A stretch of 64,000 nt of DNA from Symbiodinium kawagutii (GCA_009767595.1 VSDK01010402.1:78163-142162); one strand, 5' to 3'; shown: positions 47,808-60,367, counted from the stretch's first letter. The notes: generated by a model not told the origin, from the sequence alone. Translations and numbers: made by a program.

Positions 47808-47942
47808 CTGGTAGGTCCTCAAATTGCTGGTGGTGAAGGGTGGTTACTGATGGTTTATGGTGGTTCATGATGGTAGTGAATGATGGTCAATGATGATTAA
47901 TGATGCGTGATCAATGATGGAATATGATCGCAATGATGGTTC

Positions 47943-48482
47943 ATGATGGTCAACGAAAAAACACCAAGCACCAGGTATACCTACAGGACATTTGGTTGTC
48001 GGATGTTCTTGGGATTCTTGGTTGCTTATACTCCAGGCATAAACACTTGCAACCCACCAAACAGTCAGCTGAGACAAGTCATGTCCTCAAATCTGGTCAC
48101 TGAAGTTTCTACCGATGTTCACCACCTGGTCCCTTTTCTTCAATGGCTGATCTATGTCCCTGCCCTCCCTGCTGGTAACAAACCACAGCAGCCACCAAAT
48201 GCCGAGCGGATCATGTGGATCGATATATGGCCAGATACCAAGGTAGCCCTTCTTGGCCGAGCCATAGGTGTTTTGCTCAGGTCCGAATTAGCTTTAAACC
48301 CTCCCGAAGCAATCCCAGAGCAGTACTCAGTAGTCGGGTCAAATTGGGGACTCGTGTCGGGCACAGCCACGCAAAACCATCAAACACTTGATTTTTGGGA
48401 ACTGCCTCCCTGTGACCCTCTGACCCTCGATGGACAAGGGGCGGCAATGAGCAGGGAAAACGTACTTGGGGGAGCCTACTGA
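47943..48482 (+). CDS. Unrecognised 179-codon open frame
   Basis: Plus-strand frame from an ATG in repeat drift through VSTDVHHLVPFLQWLIYVPA, then NKPQQPPNAERIMWIDIWPD, then TKVALLGRAIGVLLRSELAL, then NPPEAIPEQYSVVGSNWGLV, to TGA. The coding-like part begins after about 48080. Minus frames (AVPDTSPQFDPTTEYCSGIA and, to 48690, KGIKYKGLSMVSRLPQVRFP) are also open, so the strand is not safe. The region 48000-48700 lacks dispersed elements. Confidence 0.28.
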   Translation: MMVNEKTPSTRYTYRTFGCRMFLGFLVAYTPGINTCNPPNSQLRQVMSSNLVTEVSTDVHHLVPFLQWLIYVPALPAGNKPQQPPNAERIMWIDIWPDTKVALLGRAIGVLLRSELALNPPEAIPEQYSVVGSNWGLVSGTATQNHQTLDFWELPPCDPLTLDGQGAAMSRENVLGGAY

Positions 48483-48699
48483 CCATCGACAAACCCTTGT
48501 ACTTAATACCTTTCGGCAAGTCACTTAGGCTTGTGCTGATCTCTACAAAGCTGTGGCTGCTTGTTGTTGAATGGAACAAAACGCAATTGAGCACTGCCCA
48601 CCTCGTAAAACATGTGGAAACGCGCTTGTTGGTAGTGGGGAATCTGTGGGTCAAGTTCCCCTTGTACCCCAGCTGTGAATGTTCCGACAATGGTCGAAG

Positions 48700-50120
48700 T
48701 AGTCAAGCTCTTGGGATGTTCACGGCTGCCATTTTTTGGACAACGAGCTAATTTGGCTTGAGTCGATCACCAATAGATTGCTGATTGATAATTAATCATT
48801 ATCATTTTGGAAAATTATCATCATTGATGCCAACCCTGGAAGAAACTCAACCCAAATGTGGATTTTCATACGGCGTCTCCTCGAAGTTCGCCAACGAGTT
48901 TCCTGTCAAAATGGTGCCCCCCAAATAAATAAACCCAGGGTTCATCCGAGGAAACCATCAGTGCAAACCACCATTGAGCCCTGCCTGTCATCGCCGGCAC
49001 ATTGTCGACCACTGATTTCAGATGCTCTTGTCTCAATCATTTTTACGGGCAACCACCAGTATTAACCATTCTCAACGACCAAAAGTCACCATGAAGGTAT
49101 GGTTGACCCCGTTAACCACCAATCATCATCATGAAGGCCTTGTCACACAGTATCATTGAACACAGTTTACCCGAATTGTTATAAATTATCAACCCCCGGT
49201 ATCGAACATGATTAAGCCATTGTCCTTCCCAAGATTCACCATGGATCGGCCAGTGCTAGTAGTATATGATAATAGATTAAAACGAATTCACCCATAATAA
49301 TGACCACTAGCGTTACCCATTATCAACAAACAATCTTTGTTCACGCAATTATCAATAATATCGACTGACCATTCGTGGGCCAGGGATTAAGCATTACGAA
49401 GCATAGACAAATGGTACCAGAGATGAACAATTCATCAATCATTTATTGACCATGAATCAAATGCTCATTGGCCACTACGACAATAATCATTACAAACCAA
49501 TTTGATAGACCATCAATCACATTTCATTAACCTTAACTAGCACTAACCATGCATTAAGCATAGATCCACTGACCATTGTTGCTCATCATTAATCAACCAT
49601 CAACCATTATTCCACCATTTATCAAGCATTCATTAACAATTCATGAGCCATAAATACCAACATCTACAAACCATTGCTAAAGCCAATGCTAACATCTACT
49701 ATATAACACCTACTAGAGCTCATTTACAATTGTTACAAACCACCATGGTTAAACCATTGTTAATCATTGACCATACTACAGTTCATTTACAATACTACCC
49801 ATATCTACCCACCATTGTAAACTATTCATGAGCCATACCATTATGGCAGTGGGTCAAAACCCCGTACTCCTGGTTCTTCCCCTATCATTCACCATTGTTT
49901 CCCTATAGTTCTGTTGGTGGAAATTCCCCATGAGTTGGTTGATTAATGTTGACCCATAGCCATATTGTTGGTATATCCACTCTTGCGGCTGGTTATCATC
50001 CCCTCTTGTTAACCATTAAGCAGCTAATTAACCATCATTAGTTGGTCAATCTGGTTATCCCCCATTAGTTTGCTACCAGTACTATCTTCTATCCGTAAAA
50101 AACGCTGCTCCGGAGCCGCT
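48700..50120. other. Non-coding CCATCATTAACC drift
   Basis: Almost continuous degenerate drift from 49030 to 49830, then a family C copy (49843-49966). No exon-like island. Confidence 0.7.
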
Positions 50121-50125
50121 CGGGT

Positions 50126-50188
50126 TCAGCGCGCGCCTATTTCGTAGCCTCGGAGCGCTGCGACGTAACCGGAGATATTGAAGAGCTC
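50126..50188 (-). CDS. Candidate short terminal exon
   Basis: A very good acceptor (ACCCCTCCTCCAG) is followed by ELFNISGYVAALRGYEIGAR and TGA at 50126-50128. The same frame is open further upstream (TALKPLLQ), so the exon could begin nearer 50211. A plus-strand frame (AYFVASERCDVTGDIEELLE) is also open. It may be the 3' partner of the exon at 50535-50680, with about 350 bp of CCATCATTAACC drift as the intron. Confidence 0.35.
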   Translation of the reverse strand, partial: ELFNISGYVAALRGYEIGAR

Positions 50189-50224
50189 CTGGAGGAGGGG
50201 TTTCAGCGCAGTGGATCATGGTGG

Positions 50225-50530
50225 AGTGAATGCTGTGCTTGTGAATCATGAAAGTTAATGATGGTTAATCATGGTTAATGACGGTTACTGAAGGCTAATG
50301 ATGGCAAATGATGGTCAATGATGGTTAATGATGGTTAATGCTAGTTAGTGATGGCTACTGACAGCTAACGATGGTAAATGATGGTCAATGATGGTGAATG
50401 AAGGTTGATGCTGGTCAATGAAGTTTTATGCTGGTTGATGATGGTTACTGATGGCTAATGATGGTCAATGATGGTTGATGAAAGTTAATGATGGGTGATG
50501 ATGGGTGATGATGGGTGATGATGGTCAATG
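50225..50530 (+). repeat. Degenerate minisatellite drift, GATGGTTAATGATGG sense
   Basis: Ten-base units (GGTTAATGAT variants) in plus sense. Other blocks of this sense: 11720-11960, 13490-13720, 47830-47950, 51062-51180, 61700-61960, 63800-63960. Confidence 0.85.
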
Positions 50531-50534
50531 AAAC

Positions 50535-50680
50535 CTGGATTGGTGCCCCTGGCTGAGAAATGAAGTGGGCAAGCTCTTTCAAGGCATCTTGGCACAGCTG
50601 GAGAACTCCATCTACTATGCCTTGGTGTTCTTGGGCCCTCTCCCGCTTTGTCCAAGTTGGCACGCGAGGTGCTTGCCAAC
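50535..50680 (-). CDS. Candidate internal exon
   Basis: Acceptor TTTGCTGAG and donor ATCCAG-GTTTCATTG bracket GWQAPRVPTWTKRERAQEHQ, then GIVDGVLQLCQDALKELAHF, then ISQPGAPIQ. It is helical and charged and unlike the flanking drift. Further minus-strand GC-rich sequence to 51060 probably holds one or two more exons of the same gene (e.g. around GACAGGCCGGACCCTGCAG) that I could not frame. Confidence 0.4.
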
Positions 50681-51713
50681 CTCAGCAAACCAGTTTTCCT
50701 GCCCCTCAAAGCCTGGCGGGCGGCAAAGCGCCACTTCGCCGGCGTGGGGATCTGTGAAGCCTTCGAGGCCTCTCAAAGATCCTGAGGCCTTTCATGGTCT
50801 GCGGCTGAGGCATTGTGTATTCCCCTGCTGCTTTGAGGACGCCCTCAGTTGCAAGGTGCCCCTTCAGGGATGGGGTCTGCAGGGTCCGGCCTGTCAACAT
50901 AGGATGTAGCAGTGAACTGGTCCACCCAAGAGGTTCAAGTCTTGCCTGCCTCCTTCCAAACCAAAAAGCCCAAGGTGGCCAGGGTCAAAGAAGCTCCCCA
51001 TGTCCAGGTTCATGGGGAATTTCCATTCCAGGCCCAGCACTGAAGAGAAAGTGTCTTCCCAAGTGAGCAACGAATGATGGTGAATGATGGTCAATGACGG
51101 TTAATGATGGTCAATGATGTTTCATGATGGTAGTGATGGCCAATGATGGTTAATGATGGTTAATCATGGTGTGTGGTTGAATTCGATCATTGGAGGATCA
51201 TGGGTTTAATCATGGTTCATAATGGTTTAGAATAGGATTATGGGTTCATCATAGTTGAGATAATGTGAACAATGGAGGATAATTAAGTTTGGTTGCGTTG
51301 AATGATGATGCTCGATTGTGGTTGATAATTGGGGCTCATACTTAAAAATCATAGTGTTTCATCATGGGGCTTCATATTGGTTGTTCATGGCAATGAACCC
51401 ATTGGGGTTTATATTGGTTGAATGTTCATGTTAGTCATGATTGATCGTTGATGGATGATGAGGCTCAACTGTGGTTGATACTGATGTGATTTCATGATAG
51501 ATGATATTGGCTAATTAGGGATAGTTGTTGGTTGTGGCAACGTAATGGTAAATGGCAGACAATGGGGATTAACAATGGTTCACAATCTCTGGGTTGATGC
51601 AAATGACGAAACAATCGATGAGAATGGCTATTAAACATGGTTGATGAGAGATGGCAATTTGCTATGTTAGAAAATGATAGCTGCTCAATTGGAACAAAGA
51701 CCGGCCACTGACG

Positions 51714-51974
51714 CTATGGTGTTACGTGGTCTGGCAGGATTAATGTTAACCCCGGATTCATAAACCCCTGTTTGATGAATAGGGGGTCTCCCCCAAGTTC
51801 GCTGACTGGTTTTCCATTCAAAAGTATTTCTGCCATGGTGTTCTCTTTTCCGCGGTCAAGATTACCATCAAACAAATCTGCAGAATGGATCTGCTTGGAT
51901 GACCCAGTTTCTGATGAGGTTAGGTAGTGACCTATTGCCATTACTTGACACAAAGCAGCAGCACTCATTGGCAC
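51714..51974 (-). CDS. Candidate coding segment of 86 codons
   Basis: Minus frame MAIGHYLTSSETGSSKQIHS, then ADLFDGNLDRGKENTMAEIL, then LNGKPVSELGGDPLFIKQGF, then MNPGLTLILPDHVTP and TAG. It has balanced composition and no repeat sequence. Boundaries and function are unknown; it could be a short single-exon gene or an exon. Confidence 0.33.
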   Translation of the reverse strand: MPMSAAALCQVMAIGHYLTSSETGSSKQIHSADLFDGNLDRGKENTMAEILLNGKPVSELGGDPLFIKQGFMNPGLTLILPDHVTP

Positions 51975-51979
51975 GGCAA

Positions 51980-54210
51980 ATTGTCCCCCTCATCCCTCGT
52001 CCCGCAAGGTAGTAGCCAACCAGCATCCAATGGCAAGCAAAGCCAACCTAGGAGATGTATTGGTGGGTGGATGTGCCGTAAAAGCGGTCTGGCAAAGGCT
52101 GTCTCACTCTAATCCAACATAGGGCATGACGACATTGAACATCGGATAAAGCGATGGAAAATGTGGAAAAGCGTGGTATGACATGGCACAGCATGTTTTA
52201 AGAGTTTAGCTTTGGATATATGGTGATGTCTGAAAATTGGAAAGCCCGAAAATGAATGGTTTATTACTACATAAGTTGATATTGGATGATTTGGGGGTAC
52301 CCCTATGGCTTGAGAAATCACCATATCATATCCACCCAACATCCAACTAAAACCAGTGCCAGGCACACGTCAACTGTGGCATGTCTCGTTGCTGCCGTAC
52401 CGTCAGGGCGGACTTTCAACTGCCGAGCTACCTTGGGTTGTCCATAGCCATGATACCTACTAACCATCCAAGTTCATAGCCATTATTACCAGGGAATTGC
52501 GCCAGTTTTGGGGGTACACCATTTGTGGACAAACCCATGTATGACAACTTAAACACTGTACACCCAAGGACGATGGTTTCGCAACACTAGCCAAGTTAAG
52601 ATAATTGCTATACATTATAACCAGTATATTAGCCATTGTTAACCACTATTAGCCACCAATGAGTTGGTTCAATACTAGCCAATGAGAAAGCGAAAGCACC
52701 GGTGATGATTGAACTCATCCTCAGTTGGTGGTTGAGCTCAATCATCATCCATTTGGCTATTATGGTGGCTGGGTCACCTATAATTAATGGCTAGTTCATT
52801 TACATAATCCCTGGGCGGTTGTTTGGTGCTTGACCCAGCCGATATTGCGACGTGAACGAAGTAAACTATCTCGCCGAACCTGGGTGAATGAGCGACTTCC
52901 ATATTATCACCACTGTTCTCTGCTTATCTGTGTACCTATGTCCTTGTGGAGCGACCAGCCACTGCCAACGAAGGGACGCAGATCAGTCAATACCTCTAGG
53001 ATCTGTTGTTAGTTGCTATCAGATCTATCAGCTACTTGTGGTGCGACTGGATATCCCTCCTTTCATTTGGTACCATGGGCCACCAGCCAAACTAGTCCCA
53101 AATCAATGTGATTAAAGCAGTGCTTACAGCAGATTCGTTGCACCACGGTTGATCCGCCGACCAAAGACCTTAATGGCCCATTGCTACACGAAAATGTCTG
53201 GAGAAACAGCCGGAGTATCGGCTGGTCAGAGAGTCATACCAATGGGTTGCAATACGGGGGTCACCAGGCATTTTTCAGCCATTGAAAAAAGAACGTGGCT
53301 GACATGCTGACTCTCTGGCTATGAGTTGGTTACCGTGGCTGTACACCAGCAAGAGCTAGGCTGTTGTAAGTTGCATGTGGAAAACCGGGACGTTGCTTAT
53401 AACTTTCTTGTAAGCTAGCTGGACCAACCAATCCTTACTTGGATGTGCAGCACGCCTACTTCACTGCTGTGAAACCATGGGCAGCTGAGCGTTATAGCTT
53501 GTGAAATCACAATTCATGACCCACGGTGAATGTAACCAGCTACCCGCAGTGCGGGTGCTAACATGCAATTGACTGGGTATATCCTCATTGCACGGTTTTA
53601 GGTTCGCAACCTGCCTAGGACCATCCTTTCAGCATAAGTTTTTTGTAGAATGGTGGTTGATCATGGTTGGTCAACTATCAATAGTCAGGGGGCTCACCAA
53701 CCAACGATTTGGGTTTAGATTAGTATTGTTTACCAATAGTGATCAGTGTTAACCGTGACTAATCATCAACCATCAACGTTCCCTTATTGTTGGTCACTTG
53801 GCTTTATTGTAGCGCTGCTGGTTGACCCCATTTCATCAACCAAATTCTTGTTCACCCATTGTCACCCTGACTGAACTAAGCTTAACATCAAACCATCAAT
53901 GAAACATAAACCATTAGCCATCGTCAATCATCTATAACTAGCCATCAACCAATCAACCAATCAGAAAGTCCTATCATCAATGATTAGTCGTTAATCCTAT
54001 CACTAGCCATCCAGAATCAGCTACCAACCATGGCCATCAAACACGGCTATCTCCAGCCAAGCCACAGCGTCCCGGTCTTCGCGTAGTTCGTCAAGTTGTC
54101 AACCGCCTGCGGCAACCACACACTGGGTCACACAACGGGGATCCCACACCATCCCTGCTGTCGAAACCCATGCCCAGATATCATGGTGCAATGTTCAGAC
54201 TGATGCTGGT
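51980..54210. other. Mostly non-coding
   Basis: A family A copy (52220), a family E end (53440) and drift. Short frames at 52830-53115 are not convincing. Confidence 0.6.
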
Positions 54211-54213
54211 ACG

Positions 54214-54342
54214 ACTGGATGTGCGATGTCCACGGCTGGTATCTGGCTGCCAGGCATGATTTTGGAGGGGTTGTAACCAACTTTGTAAGGTAACTTACCC
54301 TGGTTAAATCCGAGTTGTAACCCCAACTGCACATCCAAGTAA
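54214..54342. mobile_element. Family E element
   Basis: ACTGGATGTGCGATGTCC to CCCAACTGCACATCCAAGT inverted ends; the inside has TTGTAACCAACTTTGTAAGG. One-ended or degenerate copies near 5748, 5960, 44038, 45207, 53440 and 61136 (all with GATGTGCAG). Confidence 0.75.
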
Positions 54343-54431
54343 TGGTAATAATGGATACGACCCAACTTGGAAACCGCAGCAGAAGCCTCCAAGCCCATCT
54401 TGCGTCAGGTCTCCTGGGTTGGCTTCCCACG

Positions 54432-54889
54432 TCACGTAGAACGAAGCCGCTGTGTGATCGGGACTTCCACACCAGGACGCCGTCCATTGTAGAAGTGACG
54501 CTCAACGACGCTCAAAAGTTCCATTGGTTCCACGAAGAAGTGACGCTCAAAAGCCGCGACCATAGAAGCTTCCCCAACCGCTTCCAGCCATTCGAAGGCA
54601 TTGGCCCAGAACGCAGTGAACGGCGCTTTCGGTAGTAGTCGGGACGCGTAGACGATTTTCTTTAGTAAAGGCAGCAAGTCTTTGTTCTGTAGGTGTTTCT
54701 GGCCCGCCTTCCAAGCACCATTATTGACCCTTTGAGCTCATCTGGCCGCAGGCTGTTTCTTGGGCGCTCAAGCCACATTGCTCCAAGCAGAAAGTTCGCT
54801 TGCAACATGCGCAAGCCAAGATGCAAGAAAGCCACCGGAGAATCAACCAGCAACATGCTAGGTCTCTGTCCCGACTCTGTCAATTCCAA
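54432..54889 (-). pseudogene. Unrecognised gene piece with a one-base frame break
   Basis: Upstream frame: SMLLVDSPVAFLHLGLRMLQ, then ANFLLGAMWLERPRNSLRPD, then ELKGSIMVLGRRARNTYRTK. At about 54676 the coding-like frame changes to KDLLPLLKKIVYASRLLPKA, then PFTAFWANAFEWLEAVGEAS, then MVAAFERHFFVEPMELLSVV, then ERHFYNGRRPGVEVPITQRL, ending at TGA 54432-54434. Two copies of an ERHF motif suggest internal repetition. The break falls in GAACAAAGAC without obvious splice signals, so it is either a real frameshift, a base error, or two abutting exons. Good composition in both halves; no family recognised. Confidence 0.45.
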
Positions 54890-54899
54890 TTACATTGGT

Positions 54900-56340
54900 C
54901 TCGAAAACATATGTCAACCTGACAATATTTCTATGGCTAAGGCTCAAAATTGGATCATCTGCGCGCTCAAAACCTTCTGATTTCTGGATCATCTGCATGC
55001 ATGTAATTATTTACACGATAACCAACAGCACTGGCGACCTGGCATCCAAACATAACTACTCCTCACAGCAAGACTTCCCCACCTACAAAGCGCACGCGCA
55101 CAGTAACCAACAGCACTCCCGAACCCACATCCAAACAGCACCACTCCTCACCACAAGACTTCGGATCCGCAGCTGTGCGTCCGATCCGCAACTGCGCGTC
55201 ACGAATCTGATCCGAATTTGCGAGTCGCATCCGATCCACTTTCCGAATTCTGAAGCCATAGGGGATCCCCCAGTTATGATCCTCTATGTTGACCAGTTTT
55301 AGTAGTAAACCAATCATAATTTTTGGATTCCCCCATTTTGAGAAACCACCCCATGCAGTCAACAATGGCTAGTAGGGGTTCAACATGGCGACTCAGGGTC
55401 AATAGCGGCATCAATACGATTATATGGTTCACTTCCTGGTTCATGAGAGACACTAATTCCCAGTGCTAGTTTTGGACCAGGGAAACCCTGTCGCTCAGTT
55501 CCCAGCATTTCAGTGAACTGACTGTGGAAATCCAACGGTGAACATGGCCGTGAGTAATTCAAATGTGAAACCAGGTGGTTTTCATGAAGAATTCGTCCTT
55601 TCAATTCGTTAAGATTGACATATCTTTGTGGTTAACTTCAGTTAGGTTGATGGTTGGAGGTTACAAGCCATGTCGGATGGCCATTAATGGTTAAGCAAGA
55701 ATCCCAAGCTCATGGCTGGTTAGATTAACCACAAGTGGTTGCTTATCAGAAGCATCTTACCATCAATCAACCATCAATCAGCCAACATCCTTTAACAATT
55801 AATCAGCCATCAGTCAATCAACCATGAACCATTGCTGATAGATTACCCATTACCATTGTATAATCGTAACGATTAATCAATCACTATATACTACCATTGT
55901 ATCACCATTGATCGTCAACCATTTACGGTCACCATCAACCACTACCATCACCATTGTATGATTAATATACTGTATAGCCATCAACTGGCAGATTATCCAT
56001 AAACAACGACCGTGCCATTAACCATTTAACCCATCTAATCCAACCTATCAACCCATAAATCAACCTATCAATCATTCAGTCAACAAATCAATCATTCAGT
56101 CAACCAATCAAGATCAATCAGGCAATCCATTAGCTTAACCATGATCCGTGAACAAATCACTGGTAGATTTACCATTTTCCAGCCAGTAACCAACCATCAT
56201 CCAACCCTGAACCAACCACTTGCCAACCATCAACCAACAATTTTCTCAACCATCAACCAACCATCATCCAACCACTAACCAACCATTTTCTTGACCATTA
56301 ACCAGCATTAACCAACCACCACCCATCATCCAACCCTGAT
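54900..56340. other. Direct repeat, family A copy and CCATCA drift
   Basis: An ~85-bp unit around AACCAACAGCACT and ACTCCTCAC is imperfectly duplicated (55020-55105 and 55106-55165). The minus strand at 55063-55260 reads MRLANSDQIRDAQLRIGRTA, possibly exonic. The rest is drift. Confidence 0.5.
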
Positions 56341-56351
56341 CCCCCCACCAC

Positions 56352-56490
56352 GTCGCCAAGCGCGAAGCCGCGCCGTGAACTGCGTCGAGGCCCAGGGCAG
56401 TTGTTCGTCCAGGCTGCAGACCTGTCGAGCTAAGGATCGACCTGGAGCGGCCGTCGGGGCGTTCGGAGTTCGCGCGGCTGGGAGAGGTGG
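56352..56490 (-). CDS. Candidate internal exon
   Basis: Acceptor ATTTCATCCCCAG and donor TTGGCGAC-GTGGTGGG enclose 139 GC-rich bases. The likely frame gives PPLPAARTPNAPTAAPGRSL, then ARQVCSLDEQLPWASTQFTA, then RLRAWR. A second frame (SRANSERPDGRSRSILSS) is also open. Flanked below by plus-strand CCATCAACCAACC drift and above by a family A copy. Confidence 0.38.
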
Positions 56491-57892
56491 CTGGGGATGA
56501 AATTCGAGGGTTTCTCAACGGTTTAGAGCCGTTAAGAATAGTCATATTATGGTTAACAAAGTCAAACCTACCAGAACTCATTTGGCTGTTTCTCAAAGTA
56601 GGAAACCCCAAATCATCCAATATCAATTTTCTACAATGATACACTATTTCATCATCCAAAAAATGAATTGTATTAACCATTCATGGTAGTAGACCATCCA
56701 TTTTTGGGGTCCCATTTTTTGAAAAAACACCCATGTTGGAATGGATGCCACCGGGGCAAGGCCTGGTCCCTTGGAGTGGAGTTGCTTGTTTGATGATTTC
56801 CACCGCGCACCGGGAGTCAAGTAAGCAACTAAATCAACCAACCAAAATATAAACCAAAGTGTGGGTGCGCACTCAGCTCCCATGACAATCAGCCACAACA
56901 ACAGAAAAAAGAAAAACAACGCTGTCGTCATCAACAACATCAACAACGCATATTGTGTGTCAAAACAAATACTGACAGTAGTGTTTAATGCCTGGCTGCA
57001 AATAACCAATATATTACGGATAATACTCCATCACCAATCCGGGATAGACGCAATGCCATTGATAAAGATGGGATGTAGCAACTGGACGATGAGTTGATTG
57101 CAGCTTGTACCGTGGTGAGTTTCTCATGAAAGGTAATATGGTAAATATGATGTTTGGTTACTGCAAAATCACGATGTCAATGATGTCGTTGGTCATGCTA
57201 ATCATATATCCCTGGCTACACTCTGGTCAAATAATGCCATGACAAAATGACAAACAATATATTTCCATAGAAACCATGTTGGTATGAACAATTAACAATT
57301 TCATCAGCACCAGCCAGAGTGGTACCCCAAAAGGCTATGGTAGCACAATTCTTAGGGGCCATTGAATTAGCTGTCCCATGAATATCGTCATATCATCCCA
57401 AAAAGCCTTGGGAAGGCGTCTCCATTTTGATATTTGGAATGACGAGAGGAAAGCATCACTCACCATCGCGCGCCATCCCTAAAGATCATCAAACCAGTTT
57501 TTGTGGAAGTTCCAATGAGCCAGTCACAAGGCCAGTTCTCGAAGAAAAAATATTGTTCAGCTTATGCTCTCATTCGCCACCAAGCACGGGCCAGCAGAAA
57601 GAGGCCTGTTCCCAAGTCCGCGTATTTCACATTGTGGGCGATGTTCGTCCTGACAGAGTCGTGGTTGGTGGGTGAAATGCCAAAACAATGCAGCAATACA
57701 GCCCTGCTCTCTAAACAAGCAAAGTGCAGCCCCCTAGTTATAAGCAGATGAATAAGCCGTTGAACTATGGTTGTATCATGTTGTATCTACCATAACTGGT
57801 AGTTATCCTACTATATAAACCAACTTCGCTAGTTCTAAAGCATTTAACAATAATTATAGATCAACGTAGCGAACGCTTGGGGGCCCGGTCCC

Positions 57893-58083
57893 AAGCGTAT
57901 GTCTATGGGCGGATGTTCCAGCGGTCTGGGACGACCAGCACTGCAAACCAACGCCTCGCCCCGAAACCCACCGGTCCTAAAGCGCACCAGTTCTTGGAGC
58001 CTCAGGAAACTTCCGAGTGCGAGGCTCAGCGTGGGGGTCGCTGGAAATATCTGATCACTTGCAGCCCACCATGCCATTGGTGA
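57893..58083 (+). CDS. Candidate terminal exon, plus strand
   Basis: Plus frame AYVYGRMFQRSGTTSTANQR, then LAPKPTGPKAHQFLEPQETS, then ECEAQRGGRWKYLITCSPPC, then HW and TGA. Possible acceptor GGTCCCAAG. Codon use and polar composition look coding. The minus frame is also open but more hydrophobic. Lies just after a family D remnant (57728-57838). Unrecognised. Confidence 0.36.
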
Positions 58084-59278
58084 ACTGTTATCTGATAACT
58101 TACAACGAAAAACTCCTATAGAAAATGATAGTAATTGACCAATGGCTCGGTTTCGATAGCTGGAAAGAACTTATCAGTGATAGCTGGAAAATAGTTGACA
58201 ACTGATTTATGTTTCTTATGTATTTGGTATTCACAGCTATGTATCAATCACATAGATAATGATGGTCATGTGAGATGGTTCCTCAACAAATGTTTGGTAA
58301 CTATGAACTAGCTGAGTTGGCAAGTCTCAAAGATGAACAAGTAATAAATCATGGTTCAAAACAAGTGTTTAAAAAGTAATGATTGATAATTAAGAACCAA
58401 TAACTAACGGCTCATGGTGAATAACACATTTTAAAAACTAACAACGGTTTGTAACGTGTCTGTTCGGAGTGGTGCCCCCAAATAACAAACAACAACTATA
58501 CATGGTGGGCCCAGAAGTTAAAAGTGGATTTCTCCAAGCCAACAAGAACAAACAATCGCTGCATCCACCATGATCCCAATAGTCATTCCAGTGTCAACTG
58601 ATCTATCCGAGGAGGCCCATCTCGCACCAGCGTTTAATGAGGGACATGACCACTTCATTGGTCGGATGGCTTTATCTCCGGGTTTTGAGGCTGGGCTTTG
58701 CAATGGCTGGTGATAAAAGGGTGATCGATCACAATGGCAATACTGGTTACAAACAATGATCATAGTGGATCATACCAATGGCAACCAGTGGCAAATAATG
58801 ATGATCATGATCATGGATGAGATGAACAACAAATAATTAATGACGATAATGATCATAGTGGATGTTGGTTTGTTTCACCACGGGGCCTTCACTGGTGGGC
58901 TTGGTGTGTTGCTGATGACCGATGGCGGTCAATGTTGCCCAGCTGCCGTATTGCTCCGCTGCGAAGTCGTGGTTGACAAACTGACGATGACTCTGAGGAA
59001 AAAATACCGGCTTACCCATTTTGACACACTCCTTTTCAAGACAATGTATCTACATGTCATGTATCGTGCATATATATATATATATGTGTATAATATATTT
59101 ATATATATATATATAGTTGCACGATATACATTATATGCATGCATGCATGGTATAGAGATACATTCATAACCAATCATAACCAACAATAGCTGCTAACTAT
59201 AACCAGCATCAACTCAAACTAACAAACATAACCAGGAATCTCTTGAGCTTGTTGAGTCAATGTTGCTTCACCCACCCT

Positions 59279-59449
59279 TCAACCATGGGCCCGAAGCTGA
59301 TGAACCAGGGTGTACGCTCCGATAATCAGCTCCAGCCACACCGCGCACGTGGCAAGAGACTGATCGTGGTTGAGGATGCTCTCAGACATGTAGAGCTTCA
59401 CAATGTACTTGGCGGCATGAACAGAATAGGCAACTCTTGGGATGTTCCC
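59279..59449 (-). CDS. Candidate terminal exon with a hydrophobic segment
   Basis: Minus frame GNIPRVAYSVHAAKYIVKLY, then MSESILNHDQSLATCAVWLE, then LIIGAYTLVHQLRAHG and TGA at 59279-59281. CAVWLELIIGAYTLV could be part of a membrane helix. The plus frame over the same bases (KRLIVVEDALRHVELHNVLG) is also plausible, so strand is a judgement. No domain recognised. Confidence 0.33.
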   Translation of the reverse strand, partial: GNIPRVAYSVHAAKYIVKLYMSESILNHDQSLATCAVWLELIIGAYTLVHQLRAHG

Positions 59450-59641
59450 TTACAGTGCTGATGATGGTGACGAGCTTGAAACTGACTCTGTCAACTAGAT
59501 AATTGTTGCTGAATCCTTGCCCCCAACATCAAATCCACGCTCGACAAGAAACGTACAAATGTCCCTATTGATTTCCTACGAAATCCAGCGGATTCCAGGT
59601 GGAGTATGGCTGGGGGATTGGCGGGAAATCATTGTGCATGA

Positions 59642-59944
59642 GCAGTTCTGTACATAGACAACTCGGGGATCAAATCACGTGCATGTCTTGCTCCGGTAAC
59701 TACCCGGTCGAGTTCCAGGTCGTGGTTCACCAACTTCACCCTACGAACGCAGTCAAATCCTGGCTACCCAGTCGACCCAGAAGGCCCCAACCCACAGGTG
59801 TTACAACCCACCGAGGCTGATGGCTTTGAGGACCACCATCATTGGTCACCGTGGGTCACCTTTGCCAGGCTGACAGCCAACCTAACCCATGAACCCAGCT
59901 GTCACCACAACCTGTCGCCGAAACTGCTTCAATTGGGCTCCTGA
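59642..59944 (+). CDS. Candidate coding segment of 100 codons without ATG, plus strand
   Basis: The plus frame is open from a TGA at 59639 to a TGA at 59942-59944: AVLYIDNSGIKSRACLAPVT, then SWFTNFTLRTQSNPGYPVDP, then EGPNPQVLQPTEADGFEDHH, then HWSPWVTFARLTANLTHEPS, then LSPKLLQLGS. Composition is protein-like throughout. Could be an exon or a decayed gene. It lies on the opposite strand to most islands nearby. Confidence 0.35.
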   Translation, partial: AVLYIDNSGIKSRACLAPVTTRSSSRSWFTNFTLRTQSNPGYPVDPEGPNPQVLQPTEADGFEDHHHWSPWVTFARLTANLTHEPSCHHNLSPKLLQLGS

Positions 59945-59949
59945 TTTGG

Positions 59950-60334
59950 CGTTTTGGGGAACTAGAATTCTTCACCAAATTGCGAATGGTTTCGTAATGT
60001 CATCAGTTTGATGGTCCCAACTTGGGGATGTGCCAAAATAGTGGCACCCCCAAAACCAATGGTTTCCCTAGTGAAATCAATAAAATGATCATTTTTTGGT
60101 GGGTTATTGGTTACCTATTTTGGCACATACCCATTTGGTGCCATATTTCCCTTCGCCAGAGCGCCAAGTTTCCCAGTCAGGACTGGCCTACACGTTTTTC
60201 CTCGTCTTGATTCTCAACGATGCTCCACCACCAAGCAGCCAGCCATAGAGTTGTTTGAAGCCGTAGCCATAGCCACCATGTTAAATCCTACATTTAATTA
60301 CAAAATACAGCATGGTAAACCATAAATAAATCAT

Positions 60335-60367
<33 letters not shown>

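Noticed and set aside
60258-60280. CCGTAGCCATAGCC, resembling the start of the dinoflagellate spliced leader
   Set aside because: It agrees with the spliced-leader sequence only in the first ten or so bases and diverges after; no relic leader with the full motif was found on either strand.
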